DNA of 64,000 nt, from contig NZ_RBZQ01000005.1 of the NCBI RefSeq assembly GCF_003640395.1, forward strand, positions 124,001-188,000. The letters are read 5' to 3'. This stretch comes from Stutzerimonas urumqiensis. GTDB lineage: Bacteria > Pseudomonadota > Gammaproteobacteria > Pseudomonadales > Pseudomonadaceae. The translations under genes were made by a program, and so were the position numbers. Below the pieces are notes generated by a model. That model was not told the origin of the DNA. It worked only from the letters and a program-made list of their open reading frames with translations, and did not search any database. Positions 35,710 through 53,473 of this stretch are shown here, one piece after another. The first letter of the stretch is position 1. Each line of letters opens with the position of its first letter.

Positions 35710-36459
35710 TCAGACCGGGACGATCGGGCGCCTGCCACCCTCACGCACCCACAGCACCGTCGCGCCCGCGACGGCCGCCGGCATCACCAGCACGTTCAGC
35801 CCCGGCACCAGCAGGGCGGCGTAGGTCACGGCGCCGAAGCTCAGGCTGCGCCAGCGTCGCTCCCTCAACCAGCCCATCATCTCGTCCCAGCCCAGCTTGT
35901 GGTTGTCGGCCGGGTAGTCGATGTACTGGACCGCCATCATCCAGACACCGAACGCCAGCCACAGCGGCGGGGCCAAGAGGTTCAGCCCCGGAATGAAGGA
36001 CAGCACCAGCAAGCCGATCGCCCGCGGCAGGAAATAGCGCAGCTTGCGCAGTTCCCGCGCGACGGTTCGCGGCAGCATGGCCGCCAGTTCCGACCAGCGG
36101 AACGGCGGGAACAGGTCTTCGCCGCGCACCACGACTTCCACCTTCTCCGCCAGGAAGCCGTTGAACGGCGCAGCCACGATCGTGGCGAACAAGGTGAAGC
36201 TGAAGAACACGATCAGCACCACCAGCGCCACGAAGATCGGCCAGATCAGGTATTCGAGGAAGGCCAGCCACTGCGGCAGCGCCGGCATGAAGGCCTCGAG
36301 CCAGACGTCGAACTGCGCCACGGCGAAGTAGATCAGCGCGGCGAAGATGATCAGATTGACCAGCACGGGCAGGATCACGAACTGGCGCAGACCGGGACTG
36401 AGCACCAGTCTGAACCCTTCGCGCAGGCACTGCGGGCCGGTGAGAGCGGAGGTGGGCAT
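35710..36459 (-). CDS. cysZ: Sulfate transporter CysZ
   Basis: CysZ is an inner-membrane sulfate permease feeding cysteine synthesis. The 249-aa protein has the family start [21 protein letters not shown], several long hydrophobic segments, the [10 protein letters not shown] segment after the second pair, and [14 protein letters not shown] near the C-terminus. The ATG at 36459 is the start in the family; the open frame upstream lacks similarity. It is divergent from trxB, with a 240-base space between them. Confidence 0.92.
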   Translation of the reverse strand: MPTSALTGPQCLREGFRLVLSPGLRQFVILPVLVNLIIFAALIYFAVAQFDVWLEAFMPALPQWLAFLEYLIWPIFVALVVLIVFFSFTLFATIVAAPFNGFLAEKVEVVVRGEDLFPPFRWSELAAMLPRTVARELRKLRYFLPRAIGLLVLSFIPGLNLLAPPLWLAFGVWMMAVQYIDYPADNHKLGWDEMMGWLRERRWRSLSFGAVTYAALLVPGLNVLVMPAAVAGATVLWVREGGRRPIVPV

Positions 36460-36555
36460 GCAAAGGCTCCAAGAGAATGGCGACGCGACCTTACCGGCTT
36501 TGCCGAAGTGACGAAAGCAGGCGACCCGCCAGCTAGCGGCGCCCGGCCGGCATAG

Positions 36556-37644
<1,089 letters not shown>

Positions 37645-37654
37645 CATACCCCAT

Positions 37655-37690
37655 GAACGACGAACCGGCCAGTTGGCCGGTTCGTCGTTC
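37655..37690. terminator. Terminator between trxB and the Old Yellow Enzyme gene
   Basis: A perfect 17-bp stem (arms 37655-37671 and 37674-37690) with a two-base centre sits between convergent stops. There is no long T-run after it, but the stem is very stable. Confidence 0.75.
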
Positions 37691-37701
37691 AGCGGGCTCG
37701 C

Positions 37702-38814
37702 TCACACCAGGGTTTTCAGCGCCTCGCGGCTGAACGGCAGGATGTCCTGCTCACGTCCGTCGCGTACTTTCTGCGCCCAGTCCGGGTCGACCAGCAGCGC
37801 CCGGCCGACTGCGACGAGATCGAACTCCTGCCGATTCATCCGCTCGATCAGGCTGTCCAGGCTCGCCGGCTGGGCGACCTCGTCGGTCTTGCCGAAGAAC
37901 TGGGTGAACTCGCTGCCATCGAGGCCAACGCTCCCCACCGTGATGGTCGGCTTGCCGGTGAGCTTGCGCGTCCAGCCGGCCAGGTTCAGGTCGGAGCCTT
38001 CGAATTCCGGAATCCAGAAGCGCCGCGTCGAGCAATGGAAGATGTCGACACCCGCCGCCGACAGCGGCTCGAGAAAGGCACCCAGCTCCTCGGGCGTCTG
38101 CACCAGGCGTGCGCTGTAGTCCTGCTGCTTCCACTGGGAAAACCGGAAGATGATCGGGTAGTCGGGGCCGACGGCGTCGCGTACCGCACGGATCAGCTCG
38201 ATGGCGAACCGCGAACGGTTGGCCAGGCTGCCGCCGTACTCGTCGGTGCGCTGGTTGCTGCCTTCCCAGAAGAACTGGTCGATCAGGTAGCCGTGCGCGC
38301 CGTGAATCTCGACGCCGTCCATGCCGATCGCCTTGGCATCGCGGGCCGCCTGGGCGAAGGCGGCGATGACGTCCTGGATGTCCTGCCGGGTCATGCCATG
38401 AACCACGACATTGCCGTCCTTCACTTTTTCCATCGGACCGAAGCCCGGTACCGCCGGGTCCGGCTCGGTGCCCAGGCGGCGCACGTTGCCCACATGCCAC
38501 AGCTGGGGCGCGATCTTCCCGCCGGCCGCGTGGACGGCCTCGACCACGCGCTTCCAGCCGGCCAGCGCTTCATCGCCGTAGAAATGCGGAACGTTCGGAT
38601 AACCGTTGGCGGCCGGGTGGCCGACCGTGGTGCCCTCGGTGACGATCAACCCGACGCCGCTGGCGGCGCGGCGACGGTAATACTCGATGACCGCCTCGTT
38701 CGGCACGCCGCCCGGCGAGAACGAGCGGGTCATCGGCGCCATTACCACGCGAGTAGGCAGGCTCAGCGGGCCAAGCTCGAACGGTTGGAACAGCGGTTTG
38801 GCAGCGGCATTCAT
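37702..38814 (-). CDS. Old Yellow Enzyme family alkene reductase / NADH:flavin oxidoreductase
   Basis: This 370-aa FMN enzyme of the OYE family reduces activated C=C bonds with NAD(P)H. Visible marks are VMAPMTRSFS near residue 25, QLWHVGNV in the first half, the HGAHGYLIDQFFWEGSNQRTD active-site segment with the substrate-binding His pair (GAHGYL), YGGS, and the FMN phosphate region at LVAVGRALLVDPDW. The ATG at 38814 has a GGAG site. The physiological substrate is not known. Confidence 0.92.
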   Translation of the reverse strand: MNAAAKPLFQPFELGPLSLPTRVVMAPMTRSFSPGGVPNEAVIEYYRRRAASGVGLIVTEGTTVGHPAANGYPNVPHFYGDEALAGWKRVVEAVHAAGGKIAPQLWHVGNVRRLGTEPDPAVPGFGPMEKVKDGNVVVHGMTRQDIQDVIAAFAQAARDAKAIGMDGVEIHGAHGYLIDQFFWEGSNQRTDEYGGSLANRSRFAIELIRAVRDAVGPDYPIIFRFSQWKQQDYSARLVQTPEELGAFLEPLSAAGVDIFHCSTRRFWIPEFEGSDLNLAGWTRKLTGKPTITVGSVGLDGSEFTQFFGKTDEVAQPASLDSLIERMNRQEFDLVAVGRALLVDPDWAQKVRDGREQDILPFSREALKTLV

Positions 38815-38966
38815 GTGCGGTACTCCATCCGAAAGACAACGGCGGGCGCCCGTTCGGACGACCACCTCGTGTTAGACGACGAAGGATAGGAGTCGCTCGC
38901 CGCGGCGGCACACCATTATTGACGGGACTTATCGAGCGCCAACCACAGCCGGTATCGATCGTGCAG

Positions 38967-39452
38967 CTAGAGCCCGAGTGCGCGCTCGATCGCCTGCACG
39001 AGCGCCGGGTCGTCGGGCGCCGTGGGCGGCGAGAAGCGCCCCAGCACGCCACCGTCCGGGCCGATCAGGAATTTCTCGAAGTTCCAGCTGATGTCGCCGG
39101 GGTATTCGGCGCCCTCGCCCGCCAGCAACTGATACAACGGATGGCGCTGCGGGCCGTTGACGTCGAGCTTGGCAGTCATCGGGAAGGAGACGCCGTAGTT
39201 GAGGCGGCAGAAGTCACCAATCTCGGTCTCGCTGCCCGGCTCCTGTCCGGCGAACTGGTTGCAGGGCACACCGAGCACGCTGAAGCCGCTCTCGCGGTAC
39301 TGCTCGTGGAGCCGTTGCAGGGCCGCGTACTGAGGCGTGAGGCCGCAGCGCGAGGCGACATTGACCACCAGCACGACCTGCCCTGCCAGGTCACTCAGGG
39401 GTAAGGGCTTGCCATCGAGCCCCGTCAGGGTCAACGCGTGAAAGGCACTCAT
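38967..39452 (-). CDS. Glutathione peroxidase family protein
   Basis: The 161-aa thiol peroxidase reduces hydroperoxides, in bacteria usually with thioredoxin. The catalytic Cys is in NVASRCGLT near residue 36, the Gln in PCNQFAGQEP and the Trp/Asn pair in SWNFEKFLI. It uses Cys, not selenocysteine. The ATG at 39452 is the family start; an upstream in-frame Met exists but adds unrelated sequence. It is downstream of slyD on the same strand, with a 98-base gap. Confidence 0.93.
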   Translation of the reverse strand: MSAFHALTLTGLDGKPLPLSDLAGQVVLVVNVASRCGLTPQYAALQRLHEQYRESGFSVLGVPCNQFAGQEPGSETEIGDFCRLNYGVSFPMTAKLDVNGPQRHPLYQLLAGEGAEYPGDISWNFEKFLIGPDGGVLGRFSPPTAPDDPALVQAIERALGL

Positions 39453-39550
39453 GGCTCGCTCCGTATCAGGCGCAGACACGCTCGTCCGCCGGCAGGGCAC
39501 TGCGCAGCGTCGAGCGGGTCATACGCAGGCCAGTCGTGAATGCAGACCGA

Positions 39551-40036
39551 TCAGTGATGATGACCGCCTTCACCGTGAACATGACCGTGCGCCACCTCTT
39601 CGGCGCTGGCCTCGCGGACGTCGACGACCTTGACGTCGAAGTTCAGGCGCTGGCCGGCGAGCGGGTGGTTGCCGTCGACCACGACGTCATCGCCTTCGAC
39701 GTCGCGGATGGTGACGATCTGCATGCTGCCGTCGGGGCCGGAGGCATGGAACTGCATGCCGACTTCCAGCTCATCGACGCCTTCGAACATGGCGCGGTTG
39801 AGCGTGGCGACCAGCTCGGGGCTGTACTCGCCATAGGCGTTCTCGGGCTCGACGGCCACCTGGATCTGGTCACCCGGCTGCTTGCCTTCGAGGGCTTTCT
39901 CGAGCCCGGCGATGATGTTGCCGGCACCGTGCAGATACACCAGCGGCGCGCCACCAGCGGAGCTGTCGATCACCTCACCGGCGTCGTTGGTGAGGGTATA
40001 GTCGATGGAGACTGCCTTGTTGGCGGCGATCAGCAT
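39551..40036 (-). CDS. slyD: FKBP-type peptidyl-prolyl isomerase SlyD
   Basis: SlyD is a prolyl isomerase and chaperone that also binds nickel and helps mature hydrogenases in other bacteria. The 161-aa protein has the split FKBP domain (VSIDYTLTNDAGEVIDSS, YLHGAGNIIAGLEKAL) with the inserted IF chaperone domain (about residues 68-128). It ends in a short His-rich tail (HGHVHGEGGHHH) in place of the long metal-binding tail of E. coli SlyD. It is divergent from the DUF3565-ackA genes. Confidence 0.94.
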   Translation of the reverse strand: MLIAANKAVSIDYTLTNDAGEVIDSSAGGAPLVYLHGAGNIIAGLEKALEGKQPGDQIQVAVEPENAYGEYSPELVATLNRAMFEGVDELEVGMQFHASGPDGSMQIVTIRDVEGDDVVVDGNHPLAGQRLNFDVKVVDVREASAEEVAHGHVHGEGGHHH

Positions 40037-40124
40037 GAGGCAAACCTTTTTGCTTGAGAATGAAGAACGGTCGAGTTTAACCGTCGCCCGCGGCGATTGC
40101 GAACCGGGCCCGGATGAACGGGAC

Positions 40125-40348
40125 TTGACGAACGGAGCGGCTGTTTCCTATCCGGTTGATTTCCATCAGGACCCTGACGGCCACTGGGTGGCATCCTTGT
40201 CGTGCGGTCATACCCAGCACCTGCGCCACCAGCCGCCCTGGCAATCGCGTCCCTGGGTGCTCGATCCGAACCAGCGTCGCGCCCGTCTCGGCCAGCCGTT
40301 TCCATGCGGCTGGTGCGCCCGGGCCCGTATCGATTCAAAGGAGGCTTG

Positions 40349-40349
<1 letters not shown>
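40125..40349 (+). CDS. DUF3565 small Cys/His protein
   Basis: This small protein of about 74 aa has the DUF3565 pattern: [21 protein letters not shown], then [11 protein letters not shown], then a Cys pair CGWC near the end. The Cys and His residues suggest zinc binding. No ATG gives the family N-terminus; the TTG at 40125 is the closest plausible start, while an ATG at 40035 would add 30 unrelated residues and overlap the slyD start. Its stop TGA shares one base with the ackA ATG, and the ackA ribosome binding site lies inside it. Confidence 0.75.
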
Positions 40350-41539
<1,190 letters not shown>

Positions 41540-41546
41540 ACGGACC

Positions 41547-41591
41547 ACGCCCTCGCTAACCGCGCCTCGCTAACTAAACGCGCCTCGCTAA
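41547..41591. repeat. Three short direct repeats between ackA and pta
   Basis: CGCGCCTCGCTAA occurs exactly at 41561-41573 and 41579-41591, with a one-mismatch copy at 41547-41559 (ACGCCCTCGCTAA differs at two positions from the full unit). The last copy runs into the AAGGAG site of pta. The phase is 14 and 18 bases. Confidence 0.85.
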
Positions 41592-41600
41592 GGAGCACCG

Positions 41601-43694
<2,094 letters not shown>

Positions 43695-43706
43695 CCGTAG
43701 GTACCC

Positions 43707-43735
43707 GGAAGCGCCACGGCATGCCCGGCGCTTCC
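43707..43735 (+). terminator. Stem-loop after pta, possible terminator
   Basis: GGAAGCGCC (43707-43715) pairs perfectly with GGCGCTTCC (43727-43735) around an 11-base loop, 12 bases after the pta stop. No T-run follows. Confidence 0.45.
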
Positions 43736-43828
43736 AAGGCGCCGGGGCACGTCATGCGAGGGTTGCACCCGGCCACGCTTTGAGTACGCTTGCCGCCCCA
43801 TCGAGACTGAACAAGAAAAGACCAATCG

Positions 43829-44749
43829 ATGCTCAGCTTCCTTCCCGCGCCGCTGCGCGGCCTGCTTGCCGGCCTGATGCTGGCGCTCAACACGCTGTTC
43901 TGGTGCTGGCCCCTGTTTGCCCTGGCGCTGCTGAAACTGCTCATGCCGGTGCCACCGGTGCAGCGGGCCCTGCGCTATGGCATGCACTGGATCGCCGAAT
44001 CCTGGATGGCGGTCAACAGCTTCTGGATGAACCTGGTACGGCGGATCGAGTGGGACGTGCAAGGCCTCGAACGGGTCGACATGGATCACTCCTATCTGGT
44101 CACCAGCAACCATCAGAGCTGGGCCGACATCCTGGTGCTGCAATACCAGCTCAGCCGGCGCATGCCGATCCTCAAGTTCTTCCTGAAACAGGAGCTGATC
44201 TGGGTACCGGTGATCGGGCTCTGCTGGTGGGCGCTGGAATTTCCGTTCATGAAGCGCTTCAGCAAGGAATACCTCGCCAGGCATCCCGAAAAGCGTGGGC
44301 AGGACCTGGCGACCACCCGCAAGGCGTGCCAGCGCTACAAGACCAATCCGGTGTCGGTGTTCAATTTCCTTGAGGGGACGCGCTTCACCCCGGCCAAGCA
44401 TCAGGAGCAGCAGTCGCCCTACCGCTACCTGCTCAAGCCGCGCGCTGGCGGCGTGGCCTTTGTACTCGACGCGATGGGCGAGCAACTCAGCGCGCTGATC
44501 AACATCACCATCCATTACCCGGACGGGCGTCCGGACTTCTGGGACCTGCTGGCGGGCAACATCCGCCAGGTCGTGGTGCGTCTGGAGAGCCTGCCGATCC
44601 CGAGCGAATTCATCGGCCGGGAATATGACCAGGACGCGGCGTATCGCCTGCAATTCCAGCAATGGATCAATGGGCTCTGGGCCGACAAGGACGCCCTGCT
44701 CGCCCAGCTGCACGAGCGATTCCCCGCGCGTGGCCAGGTGGGTCCCTAG
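43829..44749 (+). CDS. PlsC-type acyltransferase, YihG family
   Basis: The 306-aa membrane acyltransferase resembles E. coli YihG, which acylates lysophosphatidate. There are hydrophobic N-terminal segments (about residues 8-45), the HxxxxD motif in SNHQSWADI near residue 93, and FNFLEGTRFTP near residue 180 as the acceptor motif. The stop is directly next to the convergent EAL gene, with no spacer. Confidence 0.9.
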   Translation: MLSFLPAPLRGLLAGLMLALNTLFWCWPLFALALLKLLMPVPPVQRALRYGMHWIAESWMAVNSFWMNLVRRIEWDVQGLERVDMDHSYLVTSNHQSWADILVLQYQLSRRMPILKFFLKQELIWVPVIGLCWWALEFPFMKRFSKEYLARHPEKRGQDLATTRKACQRYKTNPVSVFNFLEGTRFTPAKHQEQQSPYRYLLKPRAGGVAFVLDAMGEQLSALINITIHYPDGRPDFWDLLAGNIRQVVVRLESLPIPSEFIGREYDQDAAYRLQFQQWINGLWADKDALLAQLHERFPARGQVGP

Positions 44750-46882
44750 CTAGCGACCCTCCAGCCGTCGCCAGTCGACATGGCTCGGCAAGTCAACCAC
44801 CTCGTCGGGCCGCAGACCCGGCGCAACGAGAAACCCCTGCATCACATCGCAGCCGTGCTCGATCAGCCAGTCGCGCTGGGCATGGGTTTCGACGCCTTCG
44901 GCGATCACCTCCAGCCCGAGGTTGCGCCCCAGGTCGATGATGGTGCTCACCACCGCCGCATCGCGCGGCGAGTCCAGCATGTTGGCGATGAACAGCCGGT
45001 CGATCTTCAGCGTATCCAGCTCGAAATGCCGCAGGTAGGCGAGTGACGAGTAACCGGTACCGAAGTCGTCGATCGCCACACGCACGCCCAGCTCGCGCAG
45101 CCGCCTGAGCTTCTCGCAGCTCTGGTCGAGGTCCTGCATCAGCGTGCCCTCGGTCACTTCGAGTTCGAGCTGCGCGGGCGCCAGGCCGTACTCCTCCAGC
45201 AGCCGACCGAGCACGTCGACCAGGCCCGGCCGCGCGAACTGGATGGGGCTGACGTTCAGGCTCAGGATCAGGCCCTCGCCGAAACGCTCGGGCCATTCGC
45301 GATGCTGGGCGATGCCCTCACGTAGCACCCATTCGCCGACCCGGTCGATCAGCCGCGTTTCCTCCAGCAGCGGAATGAACACGCCCGGCTGCACGTCGCC
45401 GGTACCGCTGTGGTCCCAGCGCAGCAACGCCTCGAACCCGCGCAGTCGGCCGCTCGCCAGCTCGATCTGCGGCTGGTAGACGAGGTCGAAGCCGTTGCGT
45501 TCGATGGTGCTGCGCAGGTTTTCTTCCATCACCAGCCGGGCGTGCGCGCGACCGTTCATTTCCTTCGAGAAGAACCGGAACTGCTGGCGGCCGGCACGCT
45601 TGGCCTCGTACATCGCCATGTCGGCGGCCCGCAGCAACTCCTCGACGCTGTGCCCGCAATCGGGAAAGCTCGCGATGCCGATGCTCGCGCCCAGCGTCAC
45701 TTCGGTGTCGTCGATACGGTGGCGGACCGAGATCAGCTCGATGAGCTTCTCGGCCACCTTGGCGGCATCTTCGATATGGTCGAGCGAATCGAGCAAGGCG
45801 GTGAATTCGTCGCCGCCCATCCGGCCGAGGATGTCGTACGGCCGCATGCAGGTCTCCAGCAGGCGCGCCACCTTACAGAGGATTTCATCGCCCGCCTCGT
45901 GCCCGAGCGAGTCATTGATGCGCTTGAAGCCGTCGAGGTCGATGTACAGCACCGCCATGCACTTGCCGTTGCGGTCGACCCGCGCCAGCGCCGAATCCAG
46001 CGCCTGGTTGAAGCCGCGGCGATTGAGCAGGCCGGTCAGCGAATCGGTCACCGCCTGGGTTTCGAGTTGGGCATGCAGGTTGCGCACGACCGACATGTCG
46101 AGCGCGATCACCACCATCGAGCGTTGCTGGCGCGGCAGCGGCGAGCACGAGATGGCGACCGGCAGCGTGCCGCCATCGGCGGTGCGCAACTGCGCCTCGT
46201 GCAGGCGATAGGTCGCGCCGCTGCGCCAATGCAGGTAGAAGTCGCTTTCGCGCCAGGGCTGGGTCATTTCCGGGGACGCCAGGTGCGACAGCAGCGGCGT
46301 GCCCTTGAGCCCGTCCACCGAGCCGCGCAGCATGTGCGCGATGGCCGGGTTGGCGAAGCTGATGTAGCCGTCCTCGCCCACCACCAGGATGCCCTCGGCG
46401 GCGTTGTTCAGCACCGAGGCGTTGAACGCGCGCGCGCTGTCGAGCTGCTGGGTGAGCAGTTGCAGGTCGCGGCGATTGTGCTCGTGCGCCAGCAGGGTGT
46501 TGATCTTGTGCTTGAGCACCTGCGGATCGAACGGCTTGAGGATGAAATCGACCGCGCCGGTGGCATAGCCCTTGAGCACCGAATCGCGGTTATGGGCAAT
46601 GGCCGACACGAAGATGATCGGCGTATAGCGGGTGTGCGGGTTGCCGCGCATCAGCCGGGCGACTTCGAAGCCATCCATGCCGGGCATCTGCACGTCGAGC
46701 AGAACCAGCTCGACATCCAGTTCCAGCAGCGCCTGCAAGGCCGCCTCGCCGGAATTGACGGTATGGACCTGCCAGTCGCCATCGCCGAGCAGGGCCTCCA
46801 TCGCCACCAGGTTGGCTTCGCGGTCGTCGACCACCAGCAGGGTTCGAGTGCGCGGTTGTGCCTGAAGCTGAGGGCGGCTCAT
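44750..46882 (-). CDS. Response regulator with REC-PAS-GGDEF-EAL domains
   Basis: This 710-aa soluble c-di-GMP enzyme has a receiver at residues about 13-130 (acid pair D19/D20, phospho-acceptor D63 in LLDVQMPG, Lys in ILKPF) and a PAS domain (about 150-270). The GGDEF domain is intact (GGDEF preceded by RPYD, an RxxD inhibitory site). The EAL domain includes FEALLRW, SLNVSPIQF, EVTEG, DDFGTGYSS and IAEGVET. Both catalytic domains look complete, so net activity cannot be read off. The ATG at 46882 has a GGGAGG site. The hybrid kinase upstream on the same strand (115-base gap) is the likely phosphodonor. Confidence 0.95.
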   Translation of the reverse strand: MSRPQLQAQPRTRTLLVVDDREANLVAMEALLGDGDWQVHTVNSGEAALQALLELDVELVLLDVQMPGMDGFEVARLMRGNPHTRYTPIIFVSAIAHNRDSVLKGYATGAVDFILKPFDPQVLKHKINTLLAHEHNRRDLQLLTQQLDSARAFNASVLNNAAEGILVVGEDGYISFANPAIAHMLRGSVDGLKGTPLLSHLASPEMTQPWRESDFYLHWRSGATYRLHEAQLRTADGGTLPVAISCSPLPRQQRSMVVIALDMSVVRNLHAQLETQAVTDSLTGLLNRRGFNQALDSALARVDRNGKCMAVLYIDLDGFKRINDSLGHEAGDEILCKVARLLETCMRPYDILGRMGGDEFTALLDSLDHIEDAAKVAEKLIELISVRHRIDDTEVTLGASIGIASFPDCGHSVEELLRAADMAMYEAKRAGRQQFRFFSKEMNGRAHARLVMEENLRSTIERNGFDLVYQPQIELASGRLRGFEALLRWDHSGTGDVQPGVFIPLLEETRLIDRVGEWVLREGIAQHREWPERFGEGLILSLNVSPIQFARPGLVDVLGRLLEEYGLAPAQLELEVTEGTLMQDLDQSCEKLRRLRELGVRVAIDDFGTGYSSLAYLRHFELDTLKIDRLFIANMLDSPRDAAVVSTIIDLGRNLGLEVIAEGVETHAQRDWLIEHGCDVMQGFLVAPGLRPDEVVDLPSHVDWRRLEGR

Positions 46883-46997
46883 GCGCGATGCCTCCCGCGG
46901 CCAGTCGATCCGCATGCGCGTCGCTCGTGACGTCGCGACCGGGTCGAAACGACCGTGTGCCTGGGTAGTGGGTACAACACCGCCAATACTCCTTTTC

Positions 46998-50699
<3,702 letters not shown>

Positions 50700-50859
50700 T
50701 CGACCTCCTGTGCCACTACCGGCGCGCCATCACGTGCTTCAGAGTCGCGCACGATCAAGAGGTTCCGGTATTAACCCGCGGGACGACGGTGGGAAGCGAA
50801 TTTCTTGACGACGTTTTAATGCCGCGCGCGAAGCCATTGCAGCCTCGCGCGCGATCTGC

Positions 50860-51516
50860 TTAGAGCGGCTGCAGGTCGATTTCGACGCGACGGTTCTGCG
50901 CGCGGCCTGCGGCGGTGTCATTGCTGGCGATCGGCTGGCTCGCGGCGGCGCCATAAGCCGAGATCCGCGCTGACGGCACGCCATTGCTTGCCAGGTAATC
51001 GGCCACGCTCTGGGCGCGGCGGTTCGACAGGTCCTGGTTGAGCTGCTGCGAGCCGGTGCTGTCGGTATGGCCGGTGATGGCGATGCCGTTCTTGTCGAAC
51101 TCCTTGAACACCTTCACCAGCGAATTGAGGGTCGGGTAGAAGGAGCTGGAGATGTCCGCCGAGTTGCTGGCGAAGGTGATGTTGCCGGGCATGATCAAGG
51201 TGAGCTGGTCGCCAGTGCGCTGCACCTGGACGCCGGTGCCTTGCAGGGTCTGGCGCAACTTGGCCTCCTGGGTGTCGACGTAGTAGCCATAGCCACCGCC
51301 CGCCGCGCCGCCAACCGCCGCGCCAATCAGCGCGCCCTTGGTGCGGTCCTTCTTGCTGGACGTCGCCGCCCCGATGAGCGCCCCGCTGACCGCGCCGATA
51401 CCGCCGTAGACGCCGGCCTTGCCGGCCTCGCGTTCGCCGGTGTAGGGGTTGTTGGTGCAGCCGGCCAGCAGTGCGATGGCGGCGGCCGCAACGGTCAGAT
51501 TGCCGAGTTTTTTCAT
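50860..51516 (-). CDS. OmpA-family outer-membrane lipoprotein (YiaD-like)
   Basis: The 218-aa protein has a lipoprotein signal peptide with lipobox LLAGC (Cys at residue 20). It continues with glycine-rich segments (GGIGAVSGALIGAA, GALIGAAVGGAAGGGYGYY) and a C-terminal OmpA peptidoglycan-binding domain (FASNSADISS, ITGHTDSTGS, NQDLSNRRAQSVADYL, NRRVEI). It probably links the outer membrane to peptidoglycan. The frame is open upstream of the ATG at 51516 but lacks a signal peptide there. A 9-bp hairpin at 50823-50853 lies after the stop, without a T-run. Confidence 0.92.
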   Translation of the reverse strand: MKKLGNLTVAAAAIALLAGCTNNPYTGEREAGKAGVYGGIGAVSGALIGAATSSKKDRTKGALIGAAVGGAAGGGYGYYVDTQEAKLRQTLQGTGVQVQRTGDQLTLIMPGNITFASNSADISSSFYPTLNSLVKVFKEFDKNGIAITGHTDSTGSQQLNQDLSNRRAQSVADYLASNGVPSARISAYGAAASQPIASNDTAAGRAQNRRVEIDLQPL

Positions 51517-51643
51517 GGGATTACCTGCTCTCCTTGACGAAACGAGGGCGCCGCGGCGAACCGCGGCCCCGGGATGGGCGTTCAAGGGTAACAAGCACAG
51601 GGCCGATGACGCTGCGCCGGTGCGCAGATTTCGATCCGGGCGT

Positions 51644-53326
51644 TCAGAGCGACGAGATCGCCGGGTGGCCTTCGGCCTGCCACGTCGCGATCTGCTGGCG
51701 GATCACCTTCTTGTCCAGCTTGCCGACGCTGGTCTTCGGAATCTCCGTCACCGTGGCGATCTGGCTGGGGATGGCCCATTTGTTGATGCTGCCATCGGCC
51801 ACGTAGGGTTCGAGATGCCGTTGCAGCGCCTGCGCATCGAGCTGCTGGCCGTCTCGCGGGACGATCAGCGCGAAGGGCCGCTCGCCCCAGCGCTCGTCGG
51901 GCACGCCGACCACTGCCACCTCGCGTACCGCCGCGTGTCGGCTGATGAGGTCTTCGAGCGCCAGCGACGACAGCCACTCCCCGCCCGTCTTGATGACATC
52001 CTTGATGCGGTCGCGAATCTCGATGTTGCCCATGGCATCGAGCGTGGCGACATCACCGGTATGCAGCCAGCCGCCGTGCCACAGCTCGTCGCCTTTCTCC
52101 GGCTCGCGGAAATAGCTCTGCGTGAGCCACGGCGCGCGCAAGACCAGTTCGCCCTGGCTGGCGCCGTCGGCCGGCAGGAATTGTCCATCGGCGCCCTGAA
52201 TGGCCGCGTCCACGAGCACCACCGGCACGCCGGCTTTCAGTCGGAAGCGGTTGCGCGTGTCTTCATCGGCGTCGAGAAGCTCATCGTTAATGTGTGCCCC
52301 CGAAATCAGCGGGCAGGTTTCGGACATCCCATAGGCCGCCACCAGCTCCATGCCGGCGGCCTTGGCGGCTTCATACAACCCGTGGTTGAGCGCGCTACCG
52401 CCGATGGTGATCTTCCAGCCCTTGAAATGCGTGCCTTGCGCGGCCTTGGCGTTGAGCAGCATCTGCACGATGGTCGGCACGCAGTGGGAAAAGGTCACCT
52501 GTTCGCGACGCCACAACTCGATCAGGAACTCGGGATCGTAACGCCCCGGATAGACCTGCTTGAGCCCGAGCATGGTCGCTACGTACGGCAGCCCCCAGGC
52601 ATGCACATGGAACATGGGCGTGATCGGCATGTAGACATCCTGGCTGCCCATCAGCCGCGGGTTGTCCAGGCTTCCCACCGTCACCGCAGCCGCCAGCGTA
52701 TGCAGCACCAGTTGCCGGTGCGTGAAGTAGACACCCTTGGGATTGCCCGTCGTGCCGGTCGTGTAGAAGGTCGTGGCAACCGAGTTCTCATCGAAATCGG
52801 GAAAGTCGTAACTGGCCGACGCCGCCGCGAGCAGCTCTTCGTACTCGCCCGCACAGTCGGGGAGCGAGGTCGGCTGCTCGCCGCTGTCGCTCAGCAGGAT
52901 GGTCTTGCGCACCGTGGTCAGCTGGCCGGCGATGGCCTGGTACAGCGGCACGAACTCGCTGTTGACCAGCACCAGGCGGTCTTCGGCGTGGTTCATGGTG
53001 TAGAGGATCTGCTCGGGCGACAGCCGCACGTTGATGGTGTGCGCCACGGCGCCGATCATCGGGATGGCGAACATGCATTCGAGGTAGCGATGGCTGTCCC
53101 AGTCCATCACCGCGACGGTATCGCCCGCCTGCACGCCGGCGGCCGTGAGGGCATTGGCCAGCCGTGCGACGCGCTCGCGCAGCGTCGCATAGTCGTAGCG
53201 CACCTGGTCGCGGTAGACGATTTCACGGGTCCGCTCGTAGCGCTGCCCCGACAGCAGCAGCCGCTTGATCAGCAGCGGATAGGCATAGGCATTGGCGGCG
53301 GGCGGAAGGATACGGGTCTGCAGCAT
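51644..53326 (-). CDS. Medium/long-chain fatty acyl-CoA ligase (AlkK-like)
   Basis: This AMP-forming ligase activates fatty acids with CoA. The 560-aa protein has the P-loop-like TTGTTGNPKGVYFTHRQ, AYGMSETCPL, the GWLHTGDVATLD segment and the C-terminal catalytic Lys region IPKTSVGKLDKKVIR. The sequence resembles AlkK-type medium-chain acyl-CoA ligases. The ATG at 53326 has an AAAGGA site. No beta-oxidation gene lies next to it. Confidence 0.92.
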   Translation of the reverse strand: MLQTRILPPAANAYAYPLLIKRLLLSGQRYERTREIVYRDQVRYDYATLRERVARLANALTAAGVQAGDTVAVMDWDSHRYLECMFAIPMIGAVAHTINVRLSPEQILYTMNHAEDRLVLVNSEFVPLYQAIAGQLTTVRKTILLSDSGEQPTSLPDCAGEYEELLAAASASYDFPDFDENSVATTFYTTGTTGNPKGVYFTHRQLVLHTLAAAVTVGSLDNPRLMGSQDVYMPITPMFHVHAWGLPYVATMLGLKQVYPGRYDPEFLIELWRREQVTFSHCVPTIVQMLLNAKAAQGTHFKGWKITIGGSALNHGLYEAAKAAGMELVAAYGMSETCPLISGAHINDELLDADEDTRNRFRLKAGVPVVLVDAAIQGADGQFLPADGASQGELVLRAPWLTQSYFREPEKGDELWHGGWLHTGDVATLDAMGNIEIRDRIKDVIKTGGEWLSSLALEDLISRHAAVREVAVVGVPDERWGERPFALIVPRDGQQLDAQALQRHLEPYVADGSINKWAIPSQIATVTEIPKTSVGKLDKKVIRQQIATWQAEGHPAISSL

Positions 53327-53473
53327 CGCGGGGTCCTTTATTGGTGTTATTCCCGGCACTCTAGAGGCGGCGAGCCGCTGGCTTCATCAGCCCAAAGTGC
53401 GATTTTCCGGTATCACCGCGCTTGGACAGCGAAGCCAACAGGCCGTGCGCCGCGCACATGCCTTGTCACAGGT

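Noticed and set aside
50823..50853. 9-bp hairpin CGCGCGCGA/TCGCGCGCG after the OmpA-type gene as a terminator
   Set aside because: It has no T-run on the minus strand and is made of a simple CG alternation, which can arise by chance at this GC content.
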